DNA of 64,000 nucleotides. Source: Pseudarthrobacter phenanthrenivorans Sphe3 (lineage in GTDB: Bacteria; Actinomycetota; Actinomycetes; Actinomycetales; Micrococcaceae). Of the stretch, positions 19,493-30,782 are shown piece after piece. The notes under the pieces were generated by a model. The model made no database searches, was not told the DNA's origin, and saw only the letters and a program-made list of their open reading frames with translations. The position numbers were made by a program, and so were the translations under genes. Location: contig NC_015145.1 in NCBI RefSeq assembly GCF_000189535.1, forward strand, positions 2,976,001 to 3,040,000, given 5' to 3'. The number at the start of each line of letters is the position of its first letter. Within the stretch, counting starts at the first letter, position 1.

Positions 19493-19909
19493 CTATTCAC
19501 CACCTTCGCGACGCAGAATGCGTGCCTTCAACGGGAGCTTGTGGATTGCCAGGCGCAGTGCCTCGCGGGCTACCGATTCCTCGACACCGGAGATCTCAAA
19601 GAGAACCCGGCCCGGCTTGACGTTTGCGACCCACCATTCCGGCGAACCCTTACCGGAACCCATGCGGGTTTCGGCAGGCTTCTTGGTCAGGGGACGGTCC
19701 GGATAGATGTTGATCCAGACCTTGCCGCCACGCTTGATGTGGCGGGTCATCGCGATACGGGCAGACTCGATCTGACGGTTGGTGACGTATGCCGGGCTCA
19801 GGGCCTGGATGCCGTACTCACCGAAGGAGACCTTGGTGCCGCCCGTAGCAGCGCCGGAACGACCCGGGTGGTGCTGCTTACGGTGCTTGACTCGACGTGG
19901 GATAAGCAT
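19493..19909 (-). CDS. rplP: 50S ribosomal protein L16
   Basis: 138 residues; binds near the A-site tRNA and helps 50S maturation. Start [19 protein letters not shown] and the motif [14 protein letters not shown] are typical. It follows rpsC with no gap. Confidence 0.99.
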   Translation of the reverse strand: MLIPRRVKHRKQHHPGRSGAATGGTKVSFGEYGIQALSPAYVTNRQIESARIAMTRHIKRGGKVWINIYPDRPLTKKPAETRMGSGKGSPEWWVANVKPGRVLFEISGVEESVAREALRLAIHKLPLKARILRREGGE

Positions 19910-20743
19910 TTAAGCCTGTCCTCCTTCTACAGCTGCAGCAGGTGCAGCCTCAGCTGCCGGAGCCTCGGCAGCAGGAGCTGCGTCAGCGGCCGGGCGGTCG
20001 TTGCGACGGCGGCGGTCACCACGGTCAGCGCCACCCGGGCGGCCCGGACGGTCGCCGGAGCGTCCGCGGGACGGGGCGGAAGCGGCCTGCTGGGCCAGTT
20101 CCTTGGCGGTGACGTCACCCTTGTAGATCCAGACCTTCACACCGATGCGGCCGAAGGTGGTCTTGGCTTCGTAGAAGCCGTAGTCGATGTTCGCACGGAG
20201 GGTGTGCAGGGGCACACGGCCTTCGCGGTAGAACTCCGAGCGGGACATTTCAGCGCCACCCAGTCGACCGGAGCAGGCGATACGGATGCCCTTGGCACCT
20301 GCACGCTGCGCGGACTGCATGGCCTTCTTCATCGCACGGCGGAATGCCACACGGGAAGTCAGCTGCTCAGCAACGCCCTGGGCAACAAGCTGGGCTTCCA
20401 TCTCGGGGTTCTTGACCTCGAGGATGTTCAGCTGGACCTGCTTGCCGGTGAGCTTTTCGAGCTCGCCGCGGATGCGGTCTGCTTCTGCTCCACGGCGGCC
20501 GATGACGATGCCGGGACGGGCCGTGTGGATGTCCACGCGGACGCGGTCACGGGTGCGCTCGATCTCAACCTTGGCGATACCGGCGCGCTCCATGCCCGTG
20601 GACATGAGCTGGCGGATGCGGATGTCTTCGCGAACGAAGTCCTTGTACCGCTGGCCGGCCTTGGTGCTGTCAGCGAACCAGTGCGATACGTGATCGGTGG
20701 TGATGCCGAGTCGGAACCCGTGCGGGTTTACTTTCTGTCCCAC
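19910..20743 (-). CDS. rpsC: 30S ribosomal protein S3 with RG-rich C-terminal tail
   Basis: S3 with S4 and S5 forms the mRNA entry gate with helicase activity. The KH domain ([20 protein letters not shown]) and the C-terminal domain are complete. After about residue 215 there is an extra low-complexity tail with [13 protein letters not shown] and [10 protein letters not shown], then an Ala/Glu-rich end; total 277 residues against 233 in E. coli. Its counterpart S5 has a similar RG-rich region. Confidence 0.98.
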   Translation of the reverse strand: MGQKVNPHGFRLGITTDHVSHWFADSTKAGQRYKDFVREDIRIRQLMSTGMERAGIAKVEIERTRDRVRVDIHTARPGIVIGRRGAEADRIRGELEKLTGKQVQLNILEVKNPEMEAQLVAQGVAEQLTSRVAFRRAMKKAMQSAQRAGAKGIRIACSGRLGGAEMSRSEFYREGRVPLHTLRANIDYGFYEAKTTFGRIGVKVWIYKGDVTAKELAQQAASAPSRGRSGDRPGRPGGADRGDRRRRNDRPAADAAPAAEAPAAEAAPAAAVEGGQA

Positions 20744-21109
20744 TTAGCGAGCCTCCTCTTTCTCCGGGGTAGCGACTACCACGGTGATGTGGCTGGTGCG
20801 CTTCTTGATCTGAAATGCACGACCCTGGGCACGCGGCTGGAACCGCTTCATGGTCGGGCCTTCATCAACAAACGCTTCGCTGATGATGAGGTCACCTTCG
20901 TCAAACGCCACGCCGTCGCGGTCCGCGAGGACCCGGGCGTTGGAGATTGCCGACTGTACTACCTTGAATACCGGCTCCGAAGCTGCCTGGGGGGCAAACT
21001 TCAGAATTGCCAGAGCCTCATTCGCTTGCAATCCACGAACAAGGTTGACGACGCGCCGGGCCTTCATAGGCGTTACGCGGATGTGGCGCGCAATTGCCTT
21101 GGCTTCCAT
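20744..21109 (-). CDS. rplV: 50S ribosomal protein L22
   Basis: 121 residues; its beta-hairpin lines the narrow part of the exit tunnel. [20 protein letters not shown] and the tunnel-loop region [15 protein letters not shown] are present. It abuts rpsC. Confidence 0.99.
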   Translation of the reverse strand: MEAKAIARHIRVTPMKARRVVNLVRGLQANEALAILKFAPQAASEPVFKVVQSAISNARVLADRDGVAFDEGDLIISEAFVDEGPTMKRFQPRAQGRAFQIKKRTSHITVVVATPEKEEAR

Positions 21110-21147
21110 TGCTTTCCTTCTCTCGTCTTTGACGTAAGTGCAGGCGC

Positions 21148-21429
21148 CTAGCGGCGCTTGCCCTTACGGTCGTCCTTGACATGGCCGCGGAATGTCCGCG
21201 TGGGAGCGAATTCGCCGAGCTTGTGCCCGACCATCGACTCAGTGACAAACACCGGGATGTGCTTGCGTCCGTCGTGTACGGCGATCGTGTGTCCGAGCAT
21301 GTCGGGGATGATCATCGAACGGCGGGACCAGGTCTTGATGACGTTCTTGGTGCCCTTTTCGTTTTCCCTGGCTACCTTCACAAAGAGGTGCTGGTCAACG
21401 AAAGGACCTTTTTTCAGGCTGCGTGGCAT
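21148..21429 (-). CDS. rpsS: 30S ribosomal protein S19
   Basis: 93 residues, [16 protein letters not shown] to the signature [26 protein letters not shown]. It lies in the 30S head with S13. Placed between rplB and rplV as expected. Confidence 0.99.
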   Translation of the reverse strand: MPRSLKKGPFVDQHLFVKVARENEKGTKNVIKTWSRRSMIIPDMLGHTIAVHDGRKHIPVFVTESMVGHKLGEFAPTRTFRGHVKDDRKGKRR

Positions 21430-21441
21430 GTGTCCAGGCTC

Positions 21442-22281
21442 CTATCGCTTGTTCTTGCCAGTACGACGGCGACGCACAATAAGCTTGTCGCTCTCTTTGT
21501 TGGGGCGGCGGGTGCGGCCTTCCCGCTGACCGTTGGGGTTGACGGGGTTACGTCCACCGGACGTCTTACCCTCACCACCACCGTGCGGGTGGTCAACCGG
21601 GTTCATGGCGACACCACGGACGGTCGGGCGGACGCCCTTCCAGCGCATGCGGCCGGCCTTGCCCCAGTTGATGTTCGACTGCTCGGCGTTGCCGACCTCG
21701 CCGACGGTTGCGCGGCAGCGCACGTCAACGTTGCGGATTTCGCCGGAAGGCAGACGCAGCTGGGCGAAGCGGCCTTCCTTTGCAACGAGCTGGATGGATG
21801 CGCCGGCGGAGCGGCCCATCTTGGCGCCGCCGCCCGGACGCAGTTCAACTGCGTGGACAACGGTACCCACGGGGATGTTGCGCAGGGGCAGGTTGTTGCC
21901 AGGCTTGATGTCAGCGTTGGCGCCGGCCTCTACGAAGTCACCCTGGGACAGCTTGTTCGGGGCGATGATGTAACGCTTGGTGCCATCAACGTAGTGCAGG
22001 AGGGCAATGCGGGCCGTACGGTTCGGATCGTACTCAATTTCAGCAACGCGGGCGTCCACGCCGTCCTTGTCGTGACGACGGAAGTCGATCAGACGGTACT
22101 GGCGTTTGTGTCCGCCACCCTTGTGACGGGTGGTGATCTTACCGGTGTTGTTACGGCCGCCCTTTTTGGGCAGCGGACGTACCAACGACTTTTCCGGCGT
22201 CGACCGCGTGATTTCGGTGAAGTCCGCTACGCTCGAGCCACGACGGCCCGGGGTAGTCGGCTTGTATTTACGGATTCCCAT
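21442..22281 (-). CDS. rplB: 50S ribosomal protein L2
   Basis: 279 residues; needed for subunit joining and the peptidyl-transferase centre. [15 protein letters not shown] at the start and the essential [16 protein letters not shown] motif with the conserved histidine. It lies 12 bp upstream of rpsS. Confidence 0.99.
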   Translation of the reverse strand: MGIRKYKPTTPGRRGSSVADFTEITRSTPEKSLVRPLPKKGGRNNTGKITTRHKGGGHKRQYRLIDFRRHDKDGVDARVAEIEYDPNRTARIALLHYVDGTKRYIIAPNKLSQGDFVEAGANADIKPGNNLPLRNIPVGTVVHAVELRPGGGAKMGRSAGASIQLVAKEGRFAQLRLPSGEIRNVDVRCRATVGEVGNAEQSNINWGKAGRMRWKGVRPTVRGVAMNPVDHPHGGGEGKTSGGRNPVNPNGQREGRTRRPNKESDKLIVRRRRTGKNKR

Positions 22282-22310
22282 AATTTATTTCCTCGTTAAA
22301 GTGGTCTCCG

Positions 22311-22616
22311 CTACGAGAGCGGACCGCCGAAGATGTCGATGGTGCCTTCTTTGAGGGTGACAATCGCACGCTTGGTGTTCTTGCGGGTACCCCATCCGAA
22401 TTTGGTGCGCTTGCGCTTACCGGCACGGTTGATGGTGTTGATCGATTCGACCTTGACGGAGAAGATTTTCTCCACGGCCAGCTTGATCTCGGTCTTGTTC
22501 GAGCGGGGGTCCACCAGGAAGGTGTACTTGCCCTCGTCGATCAAGCCGTAGCTCTTTTCCGACACGACGGGTGCAAGCACGACGTCGCGGGGATCCTTGA
22601 TGGTGGCTGCACTCAC
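22311..22616 (-). CDS. rplW: 50S ribosomal protein L23
   Basis: 101 residues; docking site for trigger factor and SRP at the tunnel exit. [21 protein letters not shown] and the C-terminal part are typical. It overlaps rplD by 4 bp. Confidence 0.99.
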   Translation of the reverse strand: MSAATIKDPRDVVLAPVVSEKSYGLIDEGKYTFLVDPRSNKTEIKLAVEKIFSVKVESINTINRAGKRKRTKFGWGTRKNTKRAIVTLKEGTIDIFGGPLS

Positions 22617-23236
22617 TTGGCATCCTCCTCGTTCTTTGCCACTGCCTTGCCGGCAACGAATGCGTCGTAGGCAGCCTTGGTGAAGACAACGTCATCAGAC
22701 ACGAGAACGTCGTAGGTGTTCAGCTGGTCTGCGTACAGAACGTGAACACCGTCGAGGTTGCGCACGGACAGTGCAGCAACATCGTTGGCGCGCTCGATGA
22801 CAACCAGCAGGTTCTTGCGCTCGGAGACACCACGCAGCGTTGCCAGTGCAGCCTTGGAGGAAGGCTTGGAGCCTTCAACCAGTTCTGCGACAACGTGAAT
22901 GCGTCCGTTGCGTGCCCGGTCAGACAGTGCGCCGCGCAGTGCAGCAGCAATCATCTTCTTGGGGGTGCGCTGGCTGTAGTCACGCGGGGTGGGACCGTGG
23001 ACAATGCCACCGCCGGTCATGTGAGGAGCACGGATTGAACCCTGGCGGGCGCGGCCGGTGCCCTTCTGCTTGAACGGCTTGCGTCCTGCACCGGAAACTT
23101 CAGCGCGGGTCTTGGTCTTGTGGGTACCCTGGCGAGCAGCAGCGAGCTGGGCAACGACAACCTGGTGCAGCAGCGGCACGTTGGTCTGAACGTCGAAGAT
23201 CTCTGCAGGCAGGTCAACCTGGACAGTGTTAGCCAT
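22613..23236 (-). CDS. rplD: 50S ribosomal protein L4
   Basis: 207 residues; its loop ([17 protein letters not shown]) lines the exit tunnel opposite L22. In E. coli L4 also represses the S10 operon; no equivalent site is recognised here. It lies between rplC and rplW. Confidence 0.99.
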   Translation of the reverse strand: MANTVQVDLPAEIFDVQTNVPLLHQVVVAQLAAARQGTHKTKTRAEVSGAGRKPFKQKGTGRARQGSIRAPHMTGGGIVHGPTPRDYSQRTPKKMIAAALRGALSDRARNGRIHVVAELVEGSKPSSKAALATLRGVSERKNLLVVIERANDVAALSVRNLDGVHVLYADQLNTYDVLVSDDVVFTKAAYDAFVAGKAVAKNEEDAK

Positions 23237-23240
23237 TGGA

Positions 23241-23891
23241 CTAGGCTCCCTTCACGGCGGTGCGTACGAGTACGACCTGGCCGCGGGCGCCGGGGACGGC
23301 ACCCTTGATAAGGAGCAGCGACTTCTCGACGTCAACCGCGTGGACCGTGAGGTTCAGCGTGGTGTGACGGACGGCGCCCATGCGACCGGCCATTTTCATG
23401 CCCTTGAAGACGCGGCTCGGGGTGGATGCGCCACCGATTGAACCGGGCTTACGGTGGTTCTTGTGGGCACCGTGGGAGGCGCCAACGCCGTGGAAGCCGT
23501 GACGCTTCATAACACCGGCGAAGCCCTTACCCTTGGTGGTGCCGATGACGTCGATCTTCTGGCCGGCTTCGAAGACCTCTACGGAGAGCTCCTGGCCCAG
23601 CTCGTACTCAGCAGCATCTGCGGTACGGAGTTCGACGACGTGGCGGCGAGGCGTGACGCCTGCCTTCTCAAAGTGACCAGCCAGCGGCTTGGTGACCTTG
23701 CGGGGATCGATCTGGCCGTAGCCGATCTGTACGGCTACGTAGCCATCAGCTTCTGCGTTGCGCAGCTGGGTGATGACGTTCGAATCTGCCTGGACCACAG
23801 TGACGGGGATGAGCTTGTTGTTCTCGTCCCAGACCTGGGTCATGCCGAGCTTCGTGCCCAGCAGGCCCTTTACGTTACGGGTTGCGGTCAT
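23241..23891 (-). CDS. rplC: 50S ribosomal protein L3
   Basis: 216 residues; early 50S assembly protein whose loop approaches the peptidyl-transferase centre. Signature [20 protein letters not shown] present. A GGAGGTG site precedes the start. Confidence 0.99.
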   Translation of the reverse strand: MTATRNVKGLLGTKLGMTQVWDENNKLIPVTVVQADSNVITQLRNAEADGYVAVQIGYGQIDPRKVTKPLAGHFEKAGVTPRRHVVELRTADAAEYELGQELSVEVFEAGQKIDVIGTTKGKGFAGVMKRHGFHGVGASHGAHKNHRKPGSIGGASTPSRVFKGMKMAGRMGAVRHTTLNLTVHAVDVEKSLLLIKGAVPGARGQVVLVRTAVKGA

Positions 23892-23908
23892 AGTCTCTCA
23901 GCACCTCC

Positions 23909-24217
23909 CTACAGCTTGATTTCGATGTTCACGTCAGCCGGCAGGTCGAGGCGCATGAGCGAGTCGACGGCCTTCGGCGTGGGATCGATGATGTCGATAA
24001 GACGCTTGTGCGTGCGCATTTCGAAGTGCTCGCGGCTGTCCTTGTACTTGTGCGGAGAGCGGATAACGCAGTACACGTTCTTCTCCGTCGGCAGCGGTAC
24101 GGGGCCCACTACCGTTGCGCCTGCGCGCGTGACCGTCTCAACGATCTTCCGTGCTGAAACGTCAATGACCTCGTGGTCGTATGACTTCAGCCGGATGCGG
24201 ATTTTTTGTCCCGCCAT
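23909..24217 (-). CDS. rpsJ: 30S ribosomal protein S10
   Basis: 102 residues; 30S head protein and NusE partner of NusB in antitermination. [19 protein letters not shown] and [20 protein letters not shown] are characteristic. First gene of the S10 block, with a 384-bp upstream region. Confidence 0.99.
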
Positions 24218-24601
24218 GTCGCCTGACTCTCTTTCAGTAAATGCTGCTCTGTTTACTTACGTGTTGTATGGCTGCCGAAGCATTTAAAGTCGTAACCACC
24301 ACCCGCCGCACAAACTGAATCCGGATGAATCCGGGTTCCTCACCTTGCCGGCGCAACCGACCCCCGCGGTCGGGCGTGTCGCGCTTGGCACGCATACAAA
24401 TCCGCTATTCCATGGGGAGTGGGTTATGTTTGGTCTTCCACTTGGACCCTGGCACCCGGCATTATCCGGATCGGGACGCGAAGAAGCGCTTGAACAACTC
24501 ATCTAGTATGCCGGAATTTGGCGGCAGAAGCGAATCGGCCGCCTCCGGCACTGCCGGCAACTGCCATTGCCCCCGGTCCCTCCCGAATGGATGATAGGGG
24601 C
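24218..24601. promoter_or_regulatory. Divergent region between rpsJ and the beta-glucosidase gene
   Basis: 384 bp without a gene. A weak minus-strand promoter for rpsJ could use CATACT (24505-24510) with a -35 TTCGCT about 18 bp away, which would give a leader of nearly 290 nt. The plus-strand beta-glucosidase gene must be transcribed from the same region. No S10-type L4-binding leader could be recognised by eye. Confidence 0.35.
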
Positions 24602-26038
24602 ATGACCCTGGAAAGCACAGAATCGGCGACGGAACTGGCCAGCCGCATGCCGCCGTCGTTCACCCTGGGGGTGGCCGCCGCCGCCTTCCAGATTGAAGGA
24701 GCAGTGACCGACGGCGGACGCGGCCCGTCCGGCTGGGACGCCTTCGCGGAGAAGCCTGGAGCCATCCTGGGCGGCCACTCCCCCGCCGTGGCCTGCGACC
24801 ACTACAACAGGCTGCCCGAAGACGTGGCGCTCCTGCAGGAACTGGGCGTGGACTCGTACCGGTTCTCGCTGTCCTGGCCGCGTATCCAGCCGGAGGGGCG
24901 CGGCAGCTTCAACAAGGAAGGCCTGGATTTCTACGACCGGCTGCTCGACCAGCTGCTTGCTGCCGGGATTGCCCCGATGGCAACGCTCTACCACTGGGAC
25001 ACCCCGCTGCCGCTGGAACACCGGGGCGGCTGGCTGAACCGGGAAACAGCCGAACGGTTCAGTGAGTACGCCCAAGCGGCCGGCGAGCGATACGGGGACC
25101 GGGTGGCCCAGTGGGTAACCCTGAACGAACCGGTTTCCGTTACCCTCAACGGCTACGCCCTGGGAGTACACGCACCCGGCCATGCCCTGCTGTTCGACGC
25201 CCTTCCCTCCATCCACCACCAGCTCCTGGCACACGGACTCGGTGTCCAGGCGTTGCGGGCAGCGGGCGTTGCCGGGGGAATCGGAGTCACCAACCTGCAT
25301 GCCCCGGTCCGCCCTGCCTCCCGTAAGATCGGGGACCGGCTGGTTGCCCACCTTTATGATCTGCTGATGAACAGGATCTATGCCGATCCCGTCCTGCTGG
25401 GCCGCTATCCGGCCCTCCCCCTCTACGCCAGGCCCTGGCTGCGTTCCATCGGAAAGATCTCCGACGCCGACCTGCGCACCATCCACCAGCCGCTCGATTT
25501 CTACGGCTTGAACTACTACTTCCCGGTGAAGGTGGCCATGGGGCGGGGGTCAGCCTCCATCCCGGCGGACCTGCACAAAGCCGTGGCCAGGCTGCCGTTC
25601 CATGAGGTGGGTTACCCGGAGTATGGAAGCACAGGCTTCGGCTGGCCTGTGGCACCGGACCATCTGGCGGTCCTGCTGAAGGAACTGCACGACCGGTACG
25701 GCGACGTCCTGCCGCCCGTCTACATCACCGAAGGCGGGGCCAGTTTCCCGGAACCGGACAGCGTGACCGAAACGCTGCAGGACCAGGACCGCGTCCGGTA
25801 CCTGGCCACCCACCTGGACGCAGCCCTCACTGCTACCGCTCCTGGCGGCATCGCGTCCGGAATAGACCTGCGTGGGTACTACGTGTGGACCCTGATGGAC
25901 AACTTCGAGTGGGCGGCTGGTTACTCCCAGCGGTTCGGACTGGTCCACGTGGACTTCCAAACGCTCGCACGGACTCCCAAACAGTCTTTCTACTGGTACC
26001 AGGCCCTCAGCCGGGCACGCGCAGCAGGAGGAAAGTAA
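24602..26038 (+). CDS. Glycoside hydrolase family 1 beta-glucosidase
   Basis: 478-residue retaining beta-glycosidase, probably a cytoplasmic beta-glucosidase (no signal peptide). Acid/base E176 in WVTLNEPVSV and nucleophile E377 in YITEGGASF (ITEGG instead of the commoner ITENG), with substrate-pocket motifs AAAAFQIEGA, DHYNR, YHWDTPLPLE and the tail MDNFEWAAGYSQRFGLVHVDF. Start ATG 24602 was chosen because it gives a normal family length; an in-frame ATG at 24518 would add 28 unconserved residues. It stands alone on the plus strand between the S10 and str operons, a carbohydrate gene amid translation genes. Exact sugar specificity is unknown. Confidence 0.93.
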   Translation: MTLESTESATELASRMPPSFTLGVAAAAFQIEGAVTDGGRGPSGWDAFAEKPGAILGGHSPAVACDHYNRLPEDVALLQELGVDSYRFSLSWPRIQPEGRGSFNKEGLDFYDRLLDQLLAAGIAPMATLYHWDTPLPLEHRGGWLNRETAERFSEYAQAAGERYGDRVAQWVTLNEPVSVTLNGYALGVHAPGHALLFDALPSIHHQLLAHGLGVQALRAAGVAGGIGVTNLHAPVRPASRKIGDRLVAHLYDLLMNRIYADPVLLGRYPALPLYARPWLRSIGKISDADLRTIHQPLDFYGLNYYFPVKVAMGRGSASIPADLHKAVARLPFHEVGYPEYGSTGFGWPVAPDHLAVLLKELHDRYGDVLPPVYITEGGASFPEPDSVTETLQDQDRVRYLATHLDAALTATAPGGIASGIDLRGYYVWTLMDNFEWAAGYSQRFGLVHVDFQTLARTPKQSFYWYQALSRARAAGGK

Positions 26039-26072
26039 CCCGGCATGCACAGCGGCATCATCCAGTCATAGG

Positions 26073-26198
26073 CTACTGGTTCTTGTTGGCCCGGTTGATG
26101 CGCTTGGCGCGGTCAATCTCATGGCGGAAATACTTCTTGGCCCAGAACACCCCGGCCACAACGGCGACGGCCGCGATCAGGAAAATTAGCCACTCCAT
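26073..26198 (-). CDS. Small membrane protein, 41 residues, unknown function
   Basis: ATG 26198 with AAAGGAGTTCACC upstream. The product begins MEWLIFLIAAVAVVAGVFWA, one transmembrane helix, followed by a strongly basic tail (KKYFRHEIDRAKRINRANK). The good ribosome-binding site and helix-plus-basic-tail design make it a likely real gene. It lies between the convergent beta-glucosidase gene and tuf's terminator. Function not recognised. Confidence 0.72.
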   Translation of the reverse strand: MEWLIFLIAAVAVVAGVFWAKKYFRHEIDRAKRINRANKNQ

Positions 26199-26247
26199 GG
26201 TGAACTCCTTTCGGTCCAGCAACAGTATCAGGGACGGCTTAAACGAA

Positions 26248-26285
26248 AAGAACAGCCCCGCTGCAGTAGCAGCGGGGCTGTTCTT
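26248..26285. terminator. Bidirectional terminator after tuf
   Basis: Perfect 17-bp stem (26248-26264 / 26269-26285) with a 4-nt AGTA loop, followed on the minus strand by TTTT. It lies 15 bp after the tuf stop. Confidence 0.9.
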
Positions 26286-26299
26286 CAGTTCAACAAGAA

Positions 26300-27490
26300 T
26301 TACTTGATGATCTTGGTAACACGTCCTGAACCAACGGTGCGGCCGCCTTCGCGGATTGCGAAGCCGAGGCCCTCTTCCATAGCGATGGGCTGGATGAGCG
26401 CAACGGTCATCTCAGTGTTGTCGCCAGGCATAACCATTTCCGTGCCCTCGGGCAGGGTGATAACGCCGGTTACGTCCGTGGTACGGAAGTAGAACTGCGG
26501 GCGGTAGTTGGAGTAGAACGGGTTGTGACGTCCGCCTTCGTCCTTGGAGAGGATGTAGACGTTAGCCTCGAAGTCGGTGTGCGGGGTGATGGAACCCGGC
26601 TTGACGACAACCTGGCCACGCTCGACATCGTCGCGCTTCAGACCGCGGAGCAGCAGGCCACAGTTCTCGCCGGCCCATGCTTCGTCGAGCTGCTTGTGGA
26701 ACATCTCGATACCGGTAACCGTGGTCTTCTGGACCGGGCGGATGCCGACGATCTCGACCTCGGAGTTGATGGCGAGGGTGCCACGCTCGGCGCGGCCCGT
26801 AACAACGGTGCCACGACCGGTGATGGTGAAGACGTCCTCGATCGGCATCAGGAACGGCTTGTCGCGGTCACGTACGGGGTCCGGAACAGACTCGTCCACA
26901 GCAGCCATCAGGTCCTCAACGGACTTGACCCACTCCGGGTCGCCTTCCAGTGCCTTGAGGCCGGAAACGCGAACGACGGGAGCGTTGTCGCCGTCGAAGC
27001 CCTGCGAGCTCAGGAGCTCACGAACTTCCATTTCGACGAGGTCGAGGAGTTCCTCGTCCTCAACCATGTCAGCCTTGTTCAGCGCGACCAGCAGGTAGGG
27101 AACACCAACCTGGCGGGCGAGCAGAACGTGCTCACGGGTCTGTGCCATCGGGCCGTCAGTAGCGGCAACCACGAGGATTGCGCCGTCCATCTGGGCAGCA
27201 CCGGTGATCATGTTCTTGATGTAGTCAGCGTGACCCGGGGCGTCTACGTGTGCGTAGTGGCGCTTTTCGGTCTGGTACTCCACGTGGGAGATGTTGATGG
27301 TAATGCCACGCTGACGCTCTTCGGGAGCAGAGTCGATCGACGCGAAGTCGCGCTTCTCGTTGAGATCCGGGTACTTGTCGTACAGCACCTTGGAAATGGC
27401 GGCCGTCAACGTCGTCTTACCGTGGTCAACGTGACCAATGGTGCCGATGTTAACGTGCGGCTTAGTCCGCTCGAACTTTGCCTTTGCCAC
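26300..27490 (-). CDS. tuf: Elongation factor Tu
   Basis: 396-residue GTPase that brings aminoacyl-tRNA to the ribosome. G1 GHVDHGKT, G3 DAPGHADY, G4 NKADM and the C-terminal domain II/III are complete. It follows fusA after 261 bp with a large hairpin, so it probably also has its own promoter. Only one copy is seen in this window. Confidence 0.99.
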   Translation of the reverse strand: MAKAKFERTKPHVNIGTIGHVDHGKTTLTAAISKVLYDKYPDLNEKRDFASIDSAPEERQRGITINISHVEYQTEKRHYAHVDAPGHADYIKNMITGAAQMDGAILVVAATDGPMAQTREHVLLARQVGVPYLLVALNKADMVEDEELLDLVEMEVRELLSSQGFDGDNAPVVRVSGLKALEGDPEWVKSVEDLMAAVDESVPDPVRDRDKPFLMPIEDVFTITGRGTVVTGRAERGTLAINSEVEIVGIRPVQKTTVTGIEMFHKQLDEAWAGENCGLLLRGLKRDDVERGQVVVKPGSITPHTDFEANVYILSKDEGGRHNPFYSNYRPQFYFRTTDVTGVITLPEGTEMVMPGDNTEMTVALIQPIAMEEGLGFAIREGGRTVGSGRVTKIIK

Positions 27491-27630
27491 AGGTTCCTCC
27501 TAGAACGTTTTCAAATGACTTACCTTTCAGCCGCGCTTGTCGCGGCAGAAACTCAGGCAAGTCTACTTGGGGGCTTTGGATTGGTGAAATTGCAGATTCA
27601 GGAACTAATACTAGTGCCTTGAGCCTGTTC

Positions 27631-27688
27631 GTGCAGATGGCCGGATCCGGCCCGACCGGATGGTTCCGGCCGGTCCGGCCATCTGCAC
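27631..27688 (-). terminator. Large hairpin between fusA and tuf
   Basis: Perfect 15-bp outer stem GTGCAGATGGCCGGA (27631-27645) with 27674-27688, enclosing more self-complementary CCGG-rich sequence. It may terminate or attenuate the rpsL-rpsG-fusA transcript before tuf. Confidence 0.7.
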
Positions 27689-27751
27689 CGGCTGCGCTTT
27701 CCGATTACGGCAGGCGCACCCGAGGTTGTTCGCTTTGAAAATCCCGAGGGA

Positions 27752-29866
27752 TTATTCGCCGCGGCTCTTCTGGATGATCTCGTCGGCAACAGCCTTCGGG
27801 ACCTCGGCGTAGCTGTTGAACGTCATGGAGTAAACAGCACGGCCCTGGGTCTTCGAGCGCAGGTCACCGATGTAGCCGAACATGCCGGACAGCGGGACGT
27901 GTGCACGGATGACCTTGACGCCCTGTGCATCTTCCATGGACTGCATCTGGCCACGGCGGGAGTTGAGGTCACCAATAACTTCACCCATGTATTCCTCAGG
28001 GGTGCGGACCTCGACATCCATCAGGGGTTCGAGCAGGACAGGGTTCGCCTTGCGGGCGGCTTCCTTGAAAGCCATCCGGCCGGCGATCTTGAACGCCATT
28101 TCCGAGGAGTCAACATCGTGGTACGCGCCGTCAACCAGCGTGGCCTTGATGCCGACAACCGGGTAACCGGCCAGGACGCCGTCGTTCAGTGCATCCTGGA
28201 TACCGGCGTCGACAGACGGAATGTACTCGCGGGGAACGCGGCCACCAGTGACCTTGTTCTCGAACTCGTACAGCTCGCCCTCGGCGGTGTCCAGCGGCTC
28301 GATCGCGATCTGGATCTTTGCGAACTGGCCTGAACCACCGGTCTGCTTCTTGTGCGTGTAGTCGTGACGCTCCACAGCACGCTTGATGGTTTCACGGTAA
28401 GCAACCTGCGGCTTGCCAACGTTGGCCTCGACCTTGAACTCGCGGCGCATGCGGTCCACCAGGATGTCCAGGTGGAGCTCGCCCATGCCGGCGATGATGG
28501 TCTGGCCGGTGTCTTCGTTGAGGGACACCTGGAAGGTGGGGTCCTCAGCGGAGAGCTTCTGGATGGCCGTGGAGAGCTTCTCCTGGTCACCCTTGGTGTT
28601 GGGTTCGATGGCAACCGAGATCACGGGCTCCGGGAAGCTCATGGACTCGAGGACGATCTGGTTGTTGGCATCGCACAGGGTGTCGCCCGTGGTGGTGTCC
28701 TTCAGACCGATGGCTGCATAGATGTGGCCGGCGGTAGCGCCCTCGACGGGCATTTCCTTGTTGGCGTGCATCTGGAAGAGCTTGCCGATGCGCTCCTTCT
28801 TGCCCTTGGTGGAGTTGACCACCTGGGCGCCTGCTTCCACGTGACCGGAGTACACGCGGATGAAGGTGAGCTGTCCGAAGAACGGGTGGGCCGCAATCTT
28901 GAAAGCGAGAGCAGAGAACGGCTCGTCGGCGGAAGGCTTGCGGGTCAGTTCCTTCTCTTCGTCGCGAGGATCGTGGCCGATCATCGGGGGGACGTCGAGC
29001 GGGTTGGGCAGGTAGTCCACCACTGCGTCGAGCATGGGCTGGACGCCACGGTTCTTGAAGGCCGAGCCACAGAAGATCGGGTACAGCTCAGAGTTGATGG
29101 TCATCTTGCGGATGCCGGCCTTGAGCTCGTCGATCGAGATCTCTTCGCCCTCGAGGTACTTCTCCATGAGTTCTTCGGAGGACTCGGCGACGGTCTCAAC
29201 GAGGTTCGCGCGGTACTCCTCGGCCTTTTCCTGGAGGTCAGCCGGGATCTCGCGGATCTCGTACTTCGCACCCATGGTGACGTCACCCTTGGCATCGCCG
29301 GGCCACACCAGGGCACGCATGTAGAGCAGGTCGACGACGCCGATGAAGTCGTTCTCGGCACCGATCGGCAGCTGCATGACCAGCGGCTTGGCACCGAGTC
29401 GGCTGATGATGGTGTCTACGGTGAAGTAGAAGTCGGCACCGAGCTTGTCCATCTTGTTGACGAAGCAGATGCGGGGAACGTTGTACTTGTCAGCCTGGCG
29501 CCATACGGTCTCAGACTGCGGCTCAACGCCTTCCTTGCCATCGAATACGGCAACGGCACCGTCGAGGACGCGCAGGGAGCGCTCAACCTCAACGGTGAAG
29601 TCAACGTGGCCGGGGGTGTCGATGATGTTGATCTGGTTGTTTTCCCAGAAGCAGGTCACGGCGGCAGACGTGATGGTGATGCCGCGTTCCTTTTCCTGTT
29701 CCATCCAGTCGGTGGTCGAAGCGCCGTCGTGCGTTTCGCCGATCTTGTGGTTCACACCCGTGTAGAACAGGATGCGCTCGGTGGTGGTGGTCTTGCCGGC
29801 ATCAATGTGGGCCATGATGCCGATGTTGCGGACCTTACTAAGGTCGGTAAGCACGTCCTGTGCCAC
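27752..29866 (-). CDS. fusA: Elongation factor G
   Basis: 704-residue translocation GTPase: [22 protein letters not shown] (G1), DTPGHVDF (G3), NKMDKLGAD (G4), then domains II-V. GTG 29866 is taken as start ([15 protein letters not shown]) because it gives the family length and has GGGAG upstream; an in-frame ATG 27 bp earlier is less likely. It follows rpsG after a hairpin. Confidence 0.98.
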   Translation of the reverse strand: MAQDVLTDLSKVRNIGIMAHIDAGKTTTTERILFYTGVNHKIGETHDGASTTDWMEQEKERGITITSAAVTCFWENNQINIIDTPGHVDFTVEVERSLRVLDGAVAVFDGKEGVEPQSETVWRQADKYNVPRICFVNKMDKLGADFYFTVDTIISRLGAKPLVMQLPIGAENDFIGVVDLLYMRALVWPGDAKGDVTMGAKYEIREIPADLQEKAEEYRANLVETVAESSEELMEKYLEGEEISIDELKAGIRKMTINSELYPIFCGSAFKNRGVQPMLDAVVDYLPNPLDVPPMIGHDPRDEEKELTRKPSADEPFSALAFKIAAHPFFGQLTFIRVYSGHVEAGAQVVNSTKGKKERIGKLFQMHANKEMPVEGATAGHIYAAIGLKDTTTGDTLCDANNQIVLESMSFPEPVISVAIEPNTKGDQEKLSTAIQKLSAEDPTFQVSLNEDTGQTIIAGMGELHLDILVDRMRREFKVEANVGKPQVAYRETIKRAVERHDYTHKKQTGGSGQFAKIQIAIEPLDTAEGELYEFENKVTGGRVPREYIPSVDAGIQDALNDGVLAGYPVVGIKATLVDGAYHDVDSSEMAFKIAGRMAFKEAARKANPVLLEPLMDVEVRTPEEYMGEVIGDLNSRRGQMQSMEDAQGVKVIRAHVPLSGMFGYIGDLRSKTQGRAVYSMTFNSYAEVPKAVADEIIQKSRGE

Positions 29867-29897
29867 GGTGTCTCCCTTTCGGATGGACTGCACGTTC

Positions 29898-29923
29898 GCC
29901 GCCGGCCCGGTAGGGCCGGCGGC
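29898..29923 (-). terminator. Hairpin between rpsG and fusA
   Basis: Perfect 11-bp GC stem (29898-29908 / 29913-29923), GGTA loop, no U-run. It lies 13 bp after the rpsG stop; more likely an attenuator or RNA-stability element than a full stop. Confidence 0.55.
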
Positions 29924-29935
29924 GTCCGGGAAGTA

Positions 29936-30406
29936 TTACCAGCGGTAGTGTGCGAAGGCCTTGTTGGACTCGGCCATCTTGTGGGTGTCTTCGCGACGCT
30001 TCACAGCGGCACCGAGACCGTTTGACGCGTCCAGGATCTCGTTCTGGAGGCGCTCGGTCATCGTCTTTTCGCGGCGGGCCTTGGAGTAGCCAACCAGCCA
30101 ACGCAGGGCGAGTGCGGTGGAGCGGCCCGGCTTGACCTCAACCGGAACCTGGTAGGTGGCGCCGCCAACGCGGCGTGAGCGGACCTCGAGGGAAGGCTTG
30201 ACGTTGTCCATGGCCTTCTTGAGGGCTGCTACGGGGTCGCCGCCGGACTTGGCGCGTGCGCCTTCGAGGGCACCGTAGACGATGCGCTCTGCCGTGGACT
30301 TCTTGCCGTCAACAAGCACCTTGTTGATCAGCTGGGTGACCAGCGGGGAGCCGTAAACGGGATCTTGTACGAGCGGCCGCTTGGGGGCCGGACCCTTGCG
30401 AGGCAT
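29936..30406 (-). CDS. rpsG: 30S ribosomal protein S7
   Basis: 156 residues: [20 protein letters not shown] to NKAFAHYRW. Nucleates the 30S head. Start ATG 30406 lies one base after the rpsL stop; the longer open frame overlaps rpsL and is not used. Confidence 0.99.
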   Translation of the reverse strand: MPRKGPAPKRPLVQDPVYGSPLVTQLINKVLVDGKKSTAERIVYGALEGARAKSGGDPVAALKKAMDNVKPSLEVRSRRVGGATYQVPVEVKPGRSTALALRWLVGYSKARREKTMTERLQNEILDASNGLGAAVKRREDTHKMAESNKAFAHYRW

Positions 30407-30407
30407 A

Positions 30408-30782
30408 TTACTTCTTCTCCATCTTTGCGCCGTAGCGGCTGCGTGCCTGCTTACGGTTCTTGACACCCTGGGTATCGAGGGCGCCACGGACGATCTTGTA
30501 GCGGACACCCGGGAGGTCCTTCACACGACCACCGCGGACGAGCACAATGGAGTGCTCCTGCAGGTTGTGGCCAACACCGGGGATGTAGGCGGTAACTTCC
30601 ACGCCGCCGTTGAGGCGCACACGTGCCACCTTACGCAGAGCCGAGTTCGGCTTCTTCGGGGTGGTGGTGTAGACGCGGGTGCAAACACCGCGGCGCATGG
30701 GGCTGCCCTTAAGCGCGGGAGCCTTGGTCTTTGAGACCTTAGGCGTGCGGCCCTTGCGGACCAGCTGGTTAATCGTAGGCAC
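30408..30782 (-). CDS. rpsL: 30S ribosomal protein S12
   Basis: 124-residue decoding-centre protein. The two positions whose change usually gives streptomycin resistance, K43 (TTPKKPNS) and K88 (RGGRVKDL), are wild type. First gene of the str operon. Confidence 0.99.
   Translation of the reverse strand: MPTINQLVRKGRTPKVSKTKAPALKGSPMRRGVCTRVYTTTPKKPNSALRKVARVRLNGGVEVTAYIPGVGHNLQEHSIVLVRGGRVKDLPGVRYKIVRGALDTQGVKNRKQARSRYGAKMEKK

Noticed and set aside
28352..30025. 557-codon open frame on the plus strand opposite fusA
   Set aside because: Mirror of the EF-G codon pattern in high-GC DNA; no ribosome-binding site and no recognisable domain.
30408..30782. Streptomycin-resistance change in rpsL
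   Set aside because: Both usual positions (43 and 88) are lysine, the wild-type state.
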